Source of the DNA: Roseovarius bejariae | GTDB taxonomy: Bacteria > Pseudomonadota > Alphaproteobacteria > Rhodobacterales > Rhodobacteraceae | Direction of reading: 5' to 3' | Length of the DNA stretch: 64,000 nucleotides | Assembly: GCF_009669325.1 (NCBI RefSeq) | Contig: NZ_SZWE01000001.1 | Coordinates: 186,402 to 250,401 of the forward strand | Part shown: piece by piece, positions 45,438-53,313 of the stretch | How the letters are laid out: each line of letters starts with the position of its first letter | Position numbering within the stretch: the first letter of the stretch is position 1 | Made by a program: the position numbers and the translations under genes | Notes under the pieces: generated by a model | Database searches by the model: none | What the model saw: only the letters and a program-made list of their open reading frames with translations | Told to the model about the DNA's origin: nothing

Positions 45438-46832
45438 ATGCGGTTTCTGAATACTCTCTCCGGGCGTTTCCTGCTTCTCACGGCCATCTTCGTGATGCTC
45501 GCCGAGGTGCTGATTTTCGTCCCCTCGGTTGCCCGCTACCGCGAGGATTTCCTGATCTCACGACTGGAACGCGCGCAGATTGCGTCGCTGGCTCTGCTCG
45601 CCAGCGAAGAGATCGGCCCCGACCTTGAACAGGAACTCTTGCAAAACGCGGGGGTCTTCAACGTCGTTCTTCGACGTGACGAAGCCCGCCAACTGGTGCT
45701 GTCCTCGGACATGCCCAAACCGATATCGGGCACATATGACCTGCGCAGCTCGACACCGACCACCCTGATCTCGGATGCCATCGCCCGCTTGTGGGAGACC
45801 GAAACACAAGTCATCCGCGTGATTGGCGACCCGGTGAAAATGGCGGGCCTGCTGATCGAAGTGACCCTTGATACGAAAGAACTACGCGATGCCATGATTG
45901 ATTACGGCTTGCGCATCCTCTGGCTGTCGCTTGTGATCTCCGTGGTCACGGCGGGTCTTTTGTTTCTCGCCGTGCAAAGCATTCTGGTCAAACCGATCAA
46001 GCGGGTTGTCGGCCATATGCAATCCTATGCCGCCGCGCCCGAGGATGCCAACCGCGTGATTGAACCCTCCTCCAGCATCCTTGAACTGCGCGAGGCCGAA
46101 GAGACCCTCAAACTCATGCAAACCCAGCTCACCGGGTCGCTCAAACAAAAGGAACGACTGGCCCAACTGGGCGGCGCCGTGGCGAAGGTGAGCCACGACT
46201 TGCGCAATATCCTGACCTCGGCACAGCTTTTCATCGACCGCTTGGAAATGAGCGAGGACCCAGCCGTCAAACGCATGGCCCCCAAGCTGGTCAATTCCAT
46301 CACCCGTGCCGTCCACCTGTGCGAAACCACCCTTGCCTATGGCAAGGCCGAGGAACCGGGCCCGACCCTGTCGCGCTTTCGTCTGGCCGAAGTCGTGGGG
46401 GACGTGATCGAAAGTGAAAGGCTCTCGGTGGGCGATTCGCAAATTAGCTTTGCCGAGGACATCCCCGATCAACTGATGCTTCGTGCCGACTCGGAACAAA
46501 TGTACCGGGTGCTATCCAACCTCGTGCGGAACGCCAGGCAAGCCATAATCAATTCCGGACATCCCGGTGAAATCGCCGTATCTGCACATGAAACCGATGA
46601 CACCTGGATTCTCCGCGTCAGCGACACAGGCCCCGGCCTGCCCGCCAAGGCCCGTGAACACCTGTTTCAGCCCTTTCAGGGCGGTGCGACCAAGGGAGGC
46701 ACCGGCCTTGGCCTGACAATCGCAGCAGAGTTGATCCGCGGCCACGGCGGGACCCTGACATTGGAAGCAAGTGATGAGGCCGGAACAACCTTCCGGATCG
46801 ACCTTCCGCGTGGCGGTGTTGAAAAAGCCTGA
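45438..46832 (+). CDS. Membrane sensor histidine kinase
   Basis: 464 residues. Two transmembrane helices (about 11-31 and 159-181) flank a periplasmic sensor loop. A HAMP-like linker leads to the HisKA helix with the phosphoacceptor His253 in VAKVSHDLRNILT. The ATPase has N-box NLVRNARQAI, G1 DTGPGL and G2 GGTGLGL. It is the end of the VTT-reductase-kinase set. No response regulator gene is next to it; tRNA-Arg follows. The partner must be elsewhere in the genome. What it senses is unknown; co-location suggests a link to the membrane/redox pair. Confidence 0.9.
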   Translation: MRFLNTLSGRFLLLTAIFVMLAEVLIFVPSVARYREDFLISRLERAQIASLALLASEEIGPDLEQELLQNAGVFNVVLRRDEARQLVLSSDMPKPISGTYDLRSSTPTTLISDAIARLWETETQVIRVIGDPVKMAGLLIEVTLDTKELRDAMIDYGLRILWLSLVISVVTAGLLFLAVQSILVKPIKRVVGHMQSYAAAPEDANRVIEPSSSILELREAEETLKLMQTQLTGSLKQKERLAQLGGAVAKVSHDLRNILTSAQLFIDRLEMSEDPAVKRMAPKLVNSITRAVHLCETTLAYGKAEEPGPTLSRFRLAEVVGDVIESERLSVGDSQISFAEDIPDQLMLRADSEQMYRVLSNLVRNARQAIINSGHPGEIAVSAHETDDTWILRVSDTGPGLPAKAREHLFQPFQGGATKGGTGLGLTIAAELIRGHGGTLTLEASDEAGTTFRIDLPRGGVEKA

Positions 46833-46889
46833 TTTTTTGCAAAGCCCCCCTTGCGCTACCCGCCCGCAAGGTCTAAATCCCGCCCTCAC

Positions 46890-46966
46890 GGACCGATAGC
46901 TCAGCTGGATAGAGTACCTGACTACGAATCAGGGGGTCGGGGGTTCGAATCCTCCTCGGTCCGCCA
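46890..46966 (+). tRNA. tRNA-Arg (anticodon ACG)
   Basis: A 77-nt cloverleaf. Acceptor GGACCGA pairs with TCGGTCC, discriminator G and encoded CCA. D-arm GCTCAGCTGGATAGAGT. Anticodon stem CCTGA/TCAGG with loop CTACGAA, anticodon ACG (inosine at 34 for CGU/CGC/CGA). T-arm GGTTCGAATCC. All stems are intact. Confidence 0.96.
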
Positions 46967-47127
46967 CTTCCCCCCAAGATGCCTGATACAAAGGCTGCCC
47001 GGATCGCGCCGGTTACCTTTGCTATCGAACTCATGCCAGATTACGGCAAATCCCCCATTCAGAGGTAACGGCGTGGTTGGATTATGCCTTGGGAATCAGC
47101 TTTTTCTGCTGTGACGGGTTTCGACGA

Positions 47128-47508
47128 TTAATCCTCGTCCAGAACCTTGCGAGCGCTCCGAAAACATTCCAAAGCCTGCGGGACACCGCAATAGATTCCA
47201 ATAACATGAATGATGGCGCGAATTTCCTCGCGGCTCACGCCGTTATTGACCGCACCGCGGCAATGAATCTCCCATTCGTGCATCTTGCCAAGCGCACCAA
47301 TCATCGCGAGGTTCATCATTGATCGCGTCTTGGCGTCGATCACATCGTCCCCCCAGCCAAAGCCCCAGCACCAGGCTGTCATCGCCTCCTGAAAGGGGCG
47401 TGTGAAATCATCCGCCGCTGCGAGGTTTGTTTCCACGTATTCTGCGCCCAATGTCGCCTTGCGCTGCTCCATACCCTTGAGAAACAAGTCTTCGTCAAAT
47501 GCCGTCAT
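47128..47508 (-). CDS. Carboxymuconolactone decarboxylase-family protein (CMD fold)
   Basis: 126 residues. The AhpD/CMD helical core: MTAWCWGFGWGDDVIDAKTRSMMNLAMIGALGKMHEWEIHCRGAVNNGVSREEIRAIIHVIGIYCGVPQALE. The CMD family includes 4-carboxymuconolactone decarboxylase and many homologues of unrelated role. The AhpD CxxC pair is absent, so it is not a peroxidase partner. It is the last gene of the RpiR-Rieske-CMD set on the minus strand, 30 bp behind the Rieske gene. Role in that pathway is unknown; a lyase or decarboxylase step is a guess. Confidence 0.82.
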   Translation of the reverse strand: MTAFDEDLFLKGMEQRKATLGAEYVETNLAAADDFTRPFQEAMTAWCWGFGWGDDVIDAKTRSMMNLAMIGALGKMHEWEIHCRGAVNNGVSREEIRAIIHVIGIYCGVPQALECFRSARKVLDED

Positions 47509-47538
47509 ATCTCACCCCATGAATTACAGTTATATGTC

Positions 47539-48621
47539 CTAGGCCTCTATGCCTTCGCGCATCCATTTCTGAAGTGCCATAACCGAATGTTCGGAATTCA
47601 CGCCACATGCAGGATCGACAACCAGCGGACCGGGCACGTACCCACGCGAGTGCAGGCCCCGCTGAACGGATTCGACAAGATGGATATCCTCTTCCACGGT
47701 GGTGGCGCGATCCTGAACCGCCAACCGTCGGACAACCTCGCTGTCCCATCCACCTTCGGTGTACCATCCGCGCCAGACGACAACATGGTCTGCGTCGATC
47801 GCGCGCCAGTGATAGGTGTTCAGGACATTCCCGGGATACACCTGAAAGCTGAACATCGGCCAGAGGAACCAGCTTGAATAATCCTCGGCATGGGGCTTCG
47901 ACCTGTCTATTTCGTAACTCATGTTCTCAAGGCTTTGGCACTCCGTCGTGTGACGCAGGCAATACCCTTGGGGCTGAATGTCATAGGTTTCCGGTTTGAT
48001 GACACCGGTCGCAAAGGTGGGATGGTTGAGACTGCAATGGTAACATTCGGAATAATTCTCGACCGAGACCTTCCAGTTGCAATTCTCAGGTATCTCCACC
48101 CACTCAAGCGGCTTGAGGGCCTCCCAATGCGGCAGCCATTCCATGAGCTCATCGCGGACACCGGGAAACCAATCGTCCATTGGTGCGGCTTCAGGATCCA
48201 GGTTCACAAAGATGAATCCCAAGAATATCTCGGTTCGCACCTCGGTCAGGCAGACGCTGGATTTGTCGAACCCGGGAACGGATTTGGTATTCGGGGCCGC
48301 ACGCAATTCACCCGTCAATTCATAAGTCCAAGCGTGGTATGGGCAGACGACGACACGCGTTGACCCTTCACCACTGACCAGTTGATGCGCACGATGTTGG
48401 CAGACGTTGTAGAACGTACGGATTACTCCATCGCGTCCCTTTATGGAGAACAGGCTTTCCCCTGCCATATCGAAAGCAAAGTAATCGCCCGGATGTTCAA
48501 GCTGACTGCGATGACCCGCAAACTGCCAAGTCCGCGCCAAAAGGCCCTTTCGTTCCACCTCGAAAACAGATGGATCAATGTAATAACGCGCGTCAAGGGA
48601 ATGGGTGAGAGGTGCGTTCAT
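47539..48621 (-). CDS. Rieske-type non-haem iron oxygenase, alpha subunit
   Basis: 360 residues. The Rieske [2Fe-2S] motif CQHRAH-x16-CPYHAW (Cys74, His76, Cys93, His96) is complete. The mononuclear iron site is seen in SVENYSECYHCSLNHPTF (His195, His200). Closest in form are the three-subunit-type monooxygenases that demethylate betaines (glycine-betaine, stachydrine or carnitine oxygenases). They oxidise an N-methyl group with O2 and electrons from a ferredoxin reductase. No reductase gene is nearby. ATGA overlap with the RpiR regulator above it. Its place opposite a DMGDH paralogue supports an N-demethylation role, by inference. Confidence 0.88.
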   Translation of the reverse strand: MNAPLTHSLDARYYIDPSVFEVERKGLLARTWQFAGHRSQLEHPGDYFAFDMAGESLFSIKGRDGVIRTFYNVCQHRAHQLVSGEGSTRVVVCPYHAWTYELTGELRAAPNTKSVPGFDKSSVCLTEVRTEIFLGFIFVNLDPEAAPMDDWFPGVRDELMEWLPHWEALKPLEWVEIPENCNWKVSVENYSECYHCSLNHPTFATGVIKPETYDIQPQGYCLRHTTECQSLENMSYEIDRSKPHAEDYSSWFLWPMFSFQVYPGNVLNTYHWRAIDADHVVVWRGWYTEGGWDSEVVRRLAVQDRATTVEEDIHLVESVQRGLHSRGYVPGPLVVDPACGVNSEHSVMALQKWMREGIEA

Positions 48622-49505
48622 TCAGGGTCCTCCTGATAAATGCCAAGCTGATGCCGGCGACGGTGGAATGTTTCGACCCGTTCGACGATCTCATCGCTGG
48701 CCACGGAAATGACAAAGCTGAGCAGAGTCTCCAGCAGCGCAATGCTCGATACCGATGATGGAAAGAACTGCGGCGTATCCACGGCCACAACAAAGCTGTG
48801 TTGCGCGGCCAGACTGATCGGGCTGGCCGGGCTGTCTGATATGGCAATGACTGTCACCCCCTGATCTCGGGCAATCCGAACGGCTTCGACCACTTCGGAC
48901 CGATACGGTTTCATCGTCATTGCGATCAGCACATCCTGACCATCAGCCCATGCAAGATCATCAACCGGCGTCGAACCGGGGCGTGGAATGGCGTGAAACT
49001 GTGTCATGCCGGTCGACGCGAGATAGGTAAAGTTTCGCGCATTCGCATTGTTCACGCCAACACCAAGCGTGAACACTTGACGCGAAGACCAGATCGCTTC
49101 GGCGGCAGCCTTGAGCGCCTCTTCGGAAATCGCCGCGAAAGTCTCTTCGATATTGCGGGCTGCGGCACCGATCATGTCGGCATAAAGCCCCCCGATCTCA
49201 CCAGATTTGCGAATATCCTGAAGCCATCGCGCCCGATCCGGGAAACTGACGCCGCCTTTTCGAATTGCCTCTCGGAACGGTGCGCGGAAATCTTCATACC
49301 CTTCAAAGCCCACCTGACGTGCCATGCGCACGAAGGTATTCGGCTTAACATTCGCGGCTTCTGCGATCTCGCGTACAGTCGACACCCCCACATCCGCAGG
49401 ATTTTCCAACACATAACGCGCCGCCTTCTGCGCCTCGGGGGTCAGACTGCCCCACTCGTCGGTAAGGCGCTCTAGGATCGATTTTGATACGTTTGTTTGA
49501 TTCAT
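48618..49505 (-). CDS. MurR/RpiR-family transcriptional regulator
   Basis: 295 residues. An N-terminal RpiR HTH (about 5-80: LTDEWGSLTPEAQKAARYVLENPADVGVSTVREIAEAANVKPNTFVRMARQVGFEGYEDFR) and a SIS sugar-isomerase domain (about 125-265: GVGVNNANARNFTYL, ADGQDVLIAMTMKPYRSEVVEAV, VTVIAISDSPASPISLAA) form the RpiR family layout. Such proteins usually sense phosphosugars, but many also control amino-acid or betaine catabolism. Its ATG 49505 faces the DMGDH-like gene at 49577 over 71 bp, so it probably regulates both arms. Confidence 0.92.
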   Translation of the reverse strand: MNQTNVSKSILERLTDEWGSLTPEAQKAARYVLENPADVGVSTVREIAEAANVKPNTFVRMARQVGFEGYEDFRAPFREAIRKGGVSFPDRARWLQDIRKSGEIGGLYADMIGAAARNIEETFAAISEEALKAAAEAIWSSRQVFTLGVGVNNANARNFTYLASTGMTQFHAIPRPGSTPVDDLAWADGQDVLIAMTMKPYRSEVVEAVRIARDQGVTVIAISDSPASPISLAAQHSFVVAVDTPQFFPSSVSSIALLETLLSFVISVASDEIVERVETFHRRRHQLGIYQEDPE

Positions 49506-49576
49506 GATTGACGATGGTACATTTGTGCCCTTAGCCTGTCCATAGAAAATGCGACTCTGCGAACAGGAAAAATGTC

Positions 49577-52054
49577 ATGTCCAATTCCACCTTTCCCACC
49601 CACGCCCGCGTGGTCGTCATCGGCGGCGGCGTCATGGGGGTCGGGCTGGCCTATCACTTGGGGCACGAAGGTTGGGGGCCGGAAACGGTCTTGCTCGAAA
49701 AGGCCGAACTGACCAGTGGCAGCACATGGCACGCGGCAGGGCAAATCACCCATTCCACCAGCAGCTTTGGCCTCGGGAAATGCGTTGATTACAACATCGG
49801 CCTTTATTCCGGTGAACTGGAATCCGAGACCGGCCAACCCGTAACATGGCATGGCTGCGGCTCGTTCCGCCTCGCCTACACAGAGGACGAGATGGACTGG
49901 CTGCGTCATACGCTGTCCGTGGGGCGTTCACTGGGTTTCAACATCGAACTGGTCGGCGCAGAGCGGGTCGCAGAACAGCATCCGTTCTACAATCTCCAAG
50001 GTGTTCTGGGGGCCTTGCACACCCCCGATGACGGCCACGTTGACCCCACCAATGTCACCATGGCCATGGCCAGCGGAGCACGCCAAAAGGGCGTCCGCAT
50101 CATCCGCCGCTGTCGCGCAACGAATATTACCCAAGCCGATACCGGCGAATGGGTGGTCGAAACGGAACAGGGCACCATCACCTGTGAGCATGTGGTCAAT
50201 GCCGGCGGCACCTATGCCCGGCAGATGGGCGAATGGTCAGGCCTGCAACTGCCGATGACATCCATGACCCATCACTATTTCGTCACCGAGGACGTGCCGG
50301 AGTTCCGCGATCTTGAGCATGAATTACCGGTCATCCGGGATGACAGGAAGGTTTCCGGCTATATTCGGATGGAACAGAAAAAAGGCCTCATCGGCATCTA
50401 CGAAAAGGCCAACCCCAATACCGTTTGGGAAGATCACTGCCCTTGGGATGCGGAAAACGAATTGTTCGACGCCGACTATGACCGCGTCATGCCTTGGCTT
50501 GAGGAATCGCTCCGCCGAATGCCCATCTTTGCAGACTTGGGTATCACCCGTGATGTGCATGGCGCCATCAGCCATCCGCCCGACGGCAATCCGCTGATCG
50601 GACCCGCGCCCGGCGTACGCAACTACTGGTGCTGCTGCGGTACACAAATCGGTATCGGCTGGGGCCCTGGCCTGACCCGCGAATTGGCCCGCTGGATGGT
50701 GCATGGCTCCTCCGACATTTCGATGCGCGACTACGACCCGCGCCGCTTCGGCAACTACGCCACGAAGGAATGGCAAGTGATCAAGGCCAAGGAAGATTAC
50801 TGCCTGCGGCACGAAATCCCCTTCCCGCATTTCAACCGCTTGGCCGGTCGGCCCGTCAAACCCTCACCGCTCTATGATCGTCTCAAGGAAAAGGGCGCAG
50901 TCTACGAGGAGGTCTATGGCCATGAACGCCCCCGCTGGTTCGCGCGTGAGGACGTGGCGCAGGAAGATCACTATTCCTTCCGTCGCAACGTGGTGCACGA
51001 TGTCGTCGGGACCGAGTGTAAAGCGGTGCGTGAGGCCGTGGGGGTCATGGACATCTCCGCCTTCACCAAGGTCGAAGTCTCCGGGCCGGGGGCCGCGGCC
51101 CTGCTGGACCGTCTCGTTGCCAATCGCCTGCCGCAAAAAGTCGGGGGCATTACGCTCACCCATATGCTGAACCATCGGGGCCGGATCGAACTGGAAACCA
51201 CGGTGGTGAAGCTGGCCCCTGACCGCTTTTATCTGGTTTGTGCTGCGTTCTTTGAGCAACGCCTTCTGGACCATCTGAACCAAAACCGCGCGGGCGAGGA
51301 GGCGCAGATCACCCTGCGCTCCAACGATTGGGCCGCTCTTGCTCTCAACGGCCCGGCCTCCCGCGCGGTTCTGGCCCAATGTAGCGACGCAGACGTGTCG
51401 AACGCCGGGTTCCCTTGGCTGACGGCACGGCAAATCACCATGGCGAATGCACCCGTTTGGGCCTTCCGCATGTCCTATGCCGGAGAACTTGGGTGGGAGT
51501 TCCACATCCCGCGTGAACATACCCTGGCAGTCTACGATGCGCTATGGGCGGCGGGCCAAGCCCACGGAATCACCGATTACGGAAGCTTTGCAATGAATGC
51601 CCTCCGGATGGAAAAGGCGTTCAAGGGCGCAAGCGAACTGACAAACGAAGTCACATTGCCCGAGGCCGATGTCATGCGCTTCGTCAAACTCGACAAAGAC
51701 TATCTTGGGGCCGAGGCCACCCGCCAAAGCGCCGCTCTGGTCGAAGCAGGCAACCAGCCCTGGACCTGCGCCTACCTTGAGATCGAACCGGATGGCGAAA
51801 TCGACGGCCACGGCGGCGAAGCGGTCATCCGGGAGGGTGAGGTCGTCGGCTCCACCGCTTCGGTGGCCTATGGCCATTGCGTCGGCAAAATCCTCGCCTT
51901 TGCCTATATCAAACCGCAGGCCGCGCCCCCCGGCACGAAATTGCAAGTGGTTATCCACGGAAAACCACGCGCCGCCCGTGTGCTGGGCGAACCGGCCTAT
52001 GATCCGCACAGCCTCCTGCCCCGCACCGATACCATGCACGAAGCCGCCCAATGA
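49577..52054 (+). CDS. DMGDH/sarcosine dehydrogenase-type FAD oxidoreductase (paralogue 3)
   Basis: 825 residues. The N-terminal DAO/FAD domain starts VVVIGGGVMGVGLAYHLGHEG and has TSGSTWHAAGQITHSTSS with the presumptive covalent-FAD His. The FAO_M linker and the GcvT domain (VHDVVGTECKAVREAVGVMDISAFTKVEVSGPGAAALLDR, FRMSYAGELGWEFHIPR) and barrel follow. It probably demethylates an N-methyl amino acid, moving the methyl to THF. It is distinct from paralogues 1 and 2. First gene of the right-hand arm, divergent from rpiR. A repeat element and then the racemase gene follow. Confidence 0.87.
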   Translation: MSNSTFPTHARVVVIGGGVMGVGLAYHLGHEGWGPETVLLEKAELTSGSTWHAAGQITHSTSSFGLGKCVDYNIGLYSGELESETGQPVTWHGCGSFRLAYTEDEMDWLRHTLSVGRSLGFNIELVGAERVAEQHPFYNLQGVLGALHTPDDGHVDPTNVTMAMASGARQKGVRIIRRCRATNITQADTGEWVVETEQGTITCEHVVNAGGTYARQMGEWSGLQLPMTSMTHHYFVTEDVPEFRDLEHELPVIRDDRKVSGYIRMEQKKGLIGIYEKANPNTVWEDHCPWDAENELFDADYDRVMPWLEESLRRMPIFADLGITRDVHGAISHPPDGNPLIGPAPGVRNYWCCCGTQIGIGWGPGLTRELARWMVHGSSDISMRDYDPRRFGNYATKEWQVIKAKEDYCLRHEIPFPHFNRLAGRPVKPSPLYDRLKEKGAVYEEVYGHERPRWFAREDVAQEDHYSFRRNVVHDVVGTECKAVREAVGVMDISAFTKVEVSGPGAAALLDRLVANRLPQKVGGITLTHMLNHRGRIELETTVVKLAPDRFYLVCAAFFEQRLLDHLNQNRAGEEAQITLRSNDWAALALNGPASRAVLAQCSDADVSNAGFPWLTARQITMANAPVWAFRMSYAGELGWEFHIPREHTLAVYDALWAAGQAHGITDYGSFAMNALRMEKAFKGASELTNEVTLPEADVMRFVKLDKDYLGAEATRQSAALVEAGNQPWTCAYLEIEPDGEIDGHGGEAVIREGEVVGSTASVAYGHCVGKILAFAYIKPQAAPPGTKLQVVIHGKPRAARVLGEPAYDPHSLLPRTDTMHEAAQ

Positions 52055-52084
52055 TCCGCCCCAAAGCCATGCACCGGCACCCAA

Positions 52085-52160
52085 TTCTTCTTTTTAAAAA
52101 TATCCTGGGGGGAGCTTTGGGCACCCGCAGGGGGTCCAAAGCGGGGGGCAAAGCCCCCGC
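52085..52160. repeat. Palindromic intergenic element, copy 2
   Basis: AT-rich core 52085-52110 (TTCTTCTTTTTAAAAATATC then CTGGGG) matches copy 1 at 23 of 26 positions. GC-rich hairpins follow: GCTTTGG/CCAAAGC (52114-52142) and GCGGGGG/CCCCCGC (52141-52160). It lies between the third DMGDH-like gene and the racemase gene. As with copy 1, it directly follows a DMGDH paralogue. Confidence 0.7.
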
Positions 52161-52205
52161 CCCGGCGACGCCGAAGGCGGCGCAATCCCTTTCTAGGCCT
52201 CAGTC

Positions 52206-53309
52206 ATGAAACTCACAAAACTCCGCCTCTGGCATGTGCCGCTCACCAGTCACGAAGCCTATTACATGGCCGATGGGAAAACCTGCGACACGGTGGAAAC
52301 CGTGGTCATCGCATTGGAGACCGACAGCGGCCTCACCGGCTGGGGCGAGGTTTGCCCGATCCCCCATTACCTGCCCGCCTATGCGCGCGGCGTGGGGACT
52401 GCATTGCAAGAACTGGCCCCGGTTCTCATCGGCGCCGATCCGCTTGGCCCCGAGGCATTGATCGCGCGCTGCGATGCCTATCTGCCCGATCACCGCTATG
52501 CCAAATCGGCACTCGACATCGCGCTTTGGGACATCACCGCCCAAGCCGCAGGCCTGCCTCTCCATCGGTTGCTCGGCGGGCGCGCCGCGCCCGATATGCC
52601 GCTTTATCATTCCATTACCTGCATTGCCCCCGATGACATGGCCCGCATTGCCCGCGACGCACAGGCCCGGGGCATCACTCAGTTTCAGGCCAAGTTGGGC
52701 GCCGACGGTGATTGGCAGGCTGATGTCGAACGCCTCACCAAGGTGCGCGAGGCCGTAGGCCCCGGTCCGGTGGTCTATGGCGACTGGAATTGTGGCACGA
52801 CGTCGCTCATGGCCACCCGCGTGGGCCGGGCCGTGGCGCATCTCGACATCATGCTGGAACAGCCCTGCACCACGCTGGAGGATTGCGCCCGGGTCCGTGC
52901 GGCAACCGGCTTGCCCATGAAACTCGATGAACTGGCCCATGACACGCACAGCCTGCTGCACGCCCACGATCTGGGCTGCATGGATGCCGTCGCGCTCAAA
53001 CTGTCGAAATTCGGGGGAATCTCGGCCACCCGGCGGGCACGCGACCTGTGCCTGCACCTTGGGGCCATGATGTGCATCGAGGACACCTGGGGCAGCGATA
53101 TCACCACCGCCGCCGTCCTTCATCTCGCCGCCAGCACAGCGCCTACGCGCCTACTCAACACCTGCGACCTGTCTGGCTATGTCGCCCCGCGCCTGGCCCC
53201 CGATTGCCCCTTCCGCCACGACGGGCGCATCGCCCCGCCCGAAGGCCCCGGCCTTGGCATCACCCCCGACCAAAGCCTGCTTGGATCCCCTGACCTGATA
53301 CTGGATTGA
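52206..53309 (+). CDS. Enolase-superfamily racemase/epimerase (MR/MLE, HpbD-like)
   Basis: 367 residues with capping domain 1-115 and barrel 120-330. Catalytic Lys163 (FQAKLG) and Lys265 (ALKLSK) face each other. Mg ligands Asp193 (VYGDWN), Glu218 (LEQPC) and Asp241 (MKLDEL) are in place. The C-terminal GPGLGITPDQSLLG and IEDTWGSDITTAA segments resemble the 4-hydroxyproline-betaine 2-epimerase HpbD from Pelagibaca. It should make or epimerise the alpha-carbon of an amino acid or betaine. At the site that I recall as Trp320 in HpbD the sequence reads NTCDLSG, an Asp, which argues for a different substrate. Downstream 4 bp starts a class III aminotransferase. Confidence 0.82.
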   Translation: MKLTKLRLWHVPLTSHEAYYMADGKTCDTVETVVIALETDSGLTGWGEVCPIPHYLPAYARGVGTALQELAPVLIGADPLGPEALIARCDAYLPDHRYAKSALDIALWDITAQAAGLPLHRLLGGRAAPDMPLYHSITCIAPDDMARIARDAQARGITQFQAKLGADGDWQADVERLTKVREAVGPGPVVYGDWNCGTTSLMATRVGRAVAHLDIMLEQPCTTLEDCARVRAATGLPMKLDELAHDTHSLLHAHDLGCMDAVALKLSKFGGISATRRARDLCLHLGAMMCIEDTWGSDITTAAVLHLAASTAPTRLLNTCDLSGYVAPRLAPDCPFRHDGRIAPPEGPGLGITPDQSLLGSPDLILD

Positions 53310-53313
53310 CCCG

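Noticed and set aside
46890..46966. tRNA-Arg as an integration site for the 47-54 kb block
   Set aside because: I find no second copy of the tRNA 3' end, no integrase nearby, and the catabolic genes look native in composition. XerD at 5.8 kb is the housekeeping enzyme.
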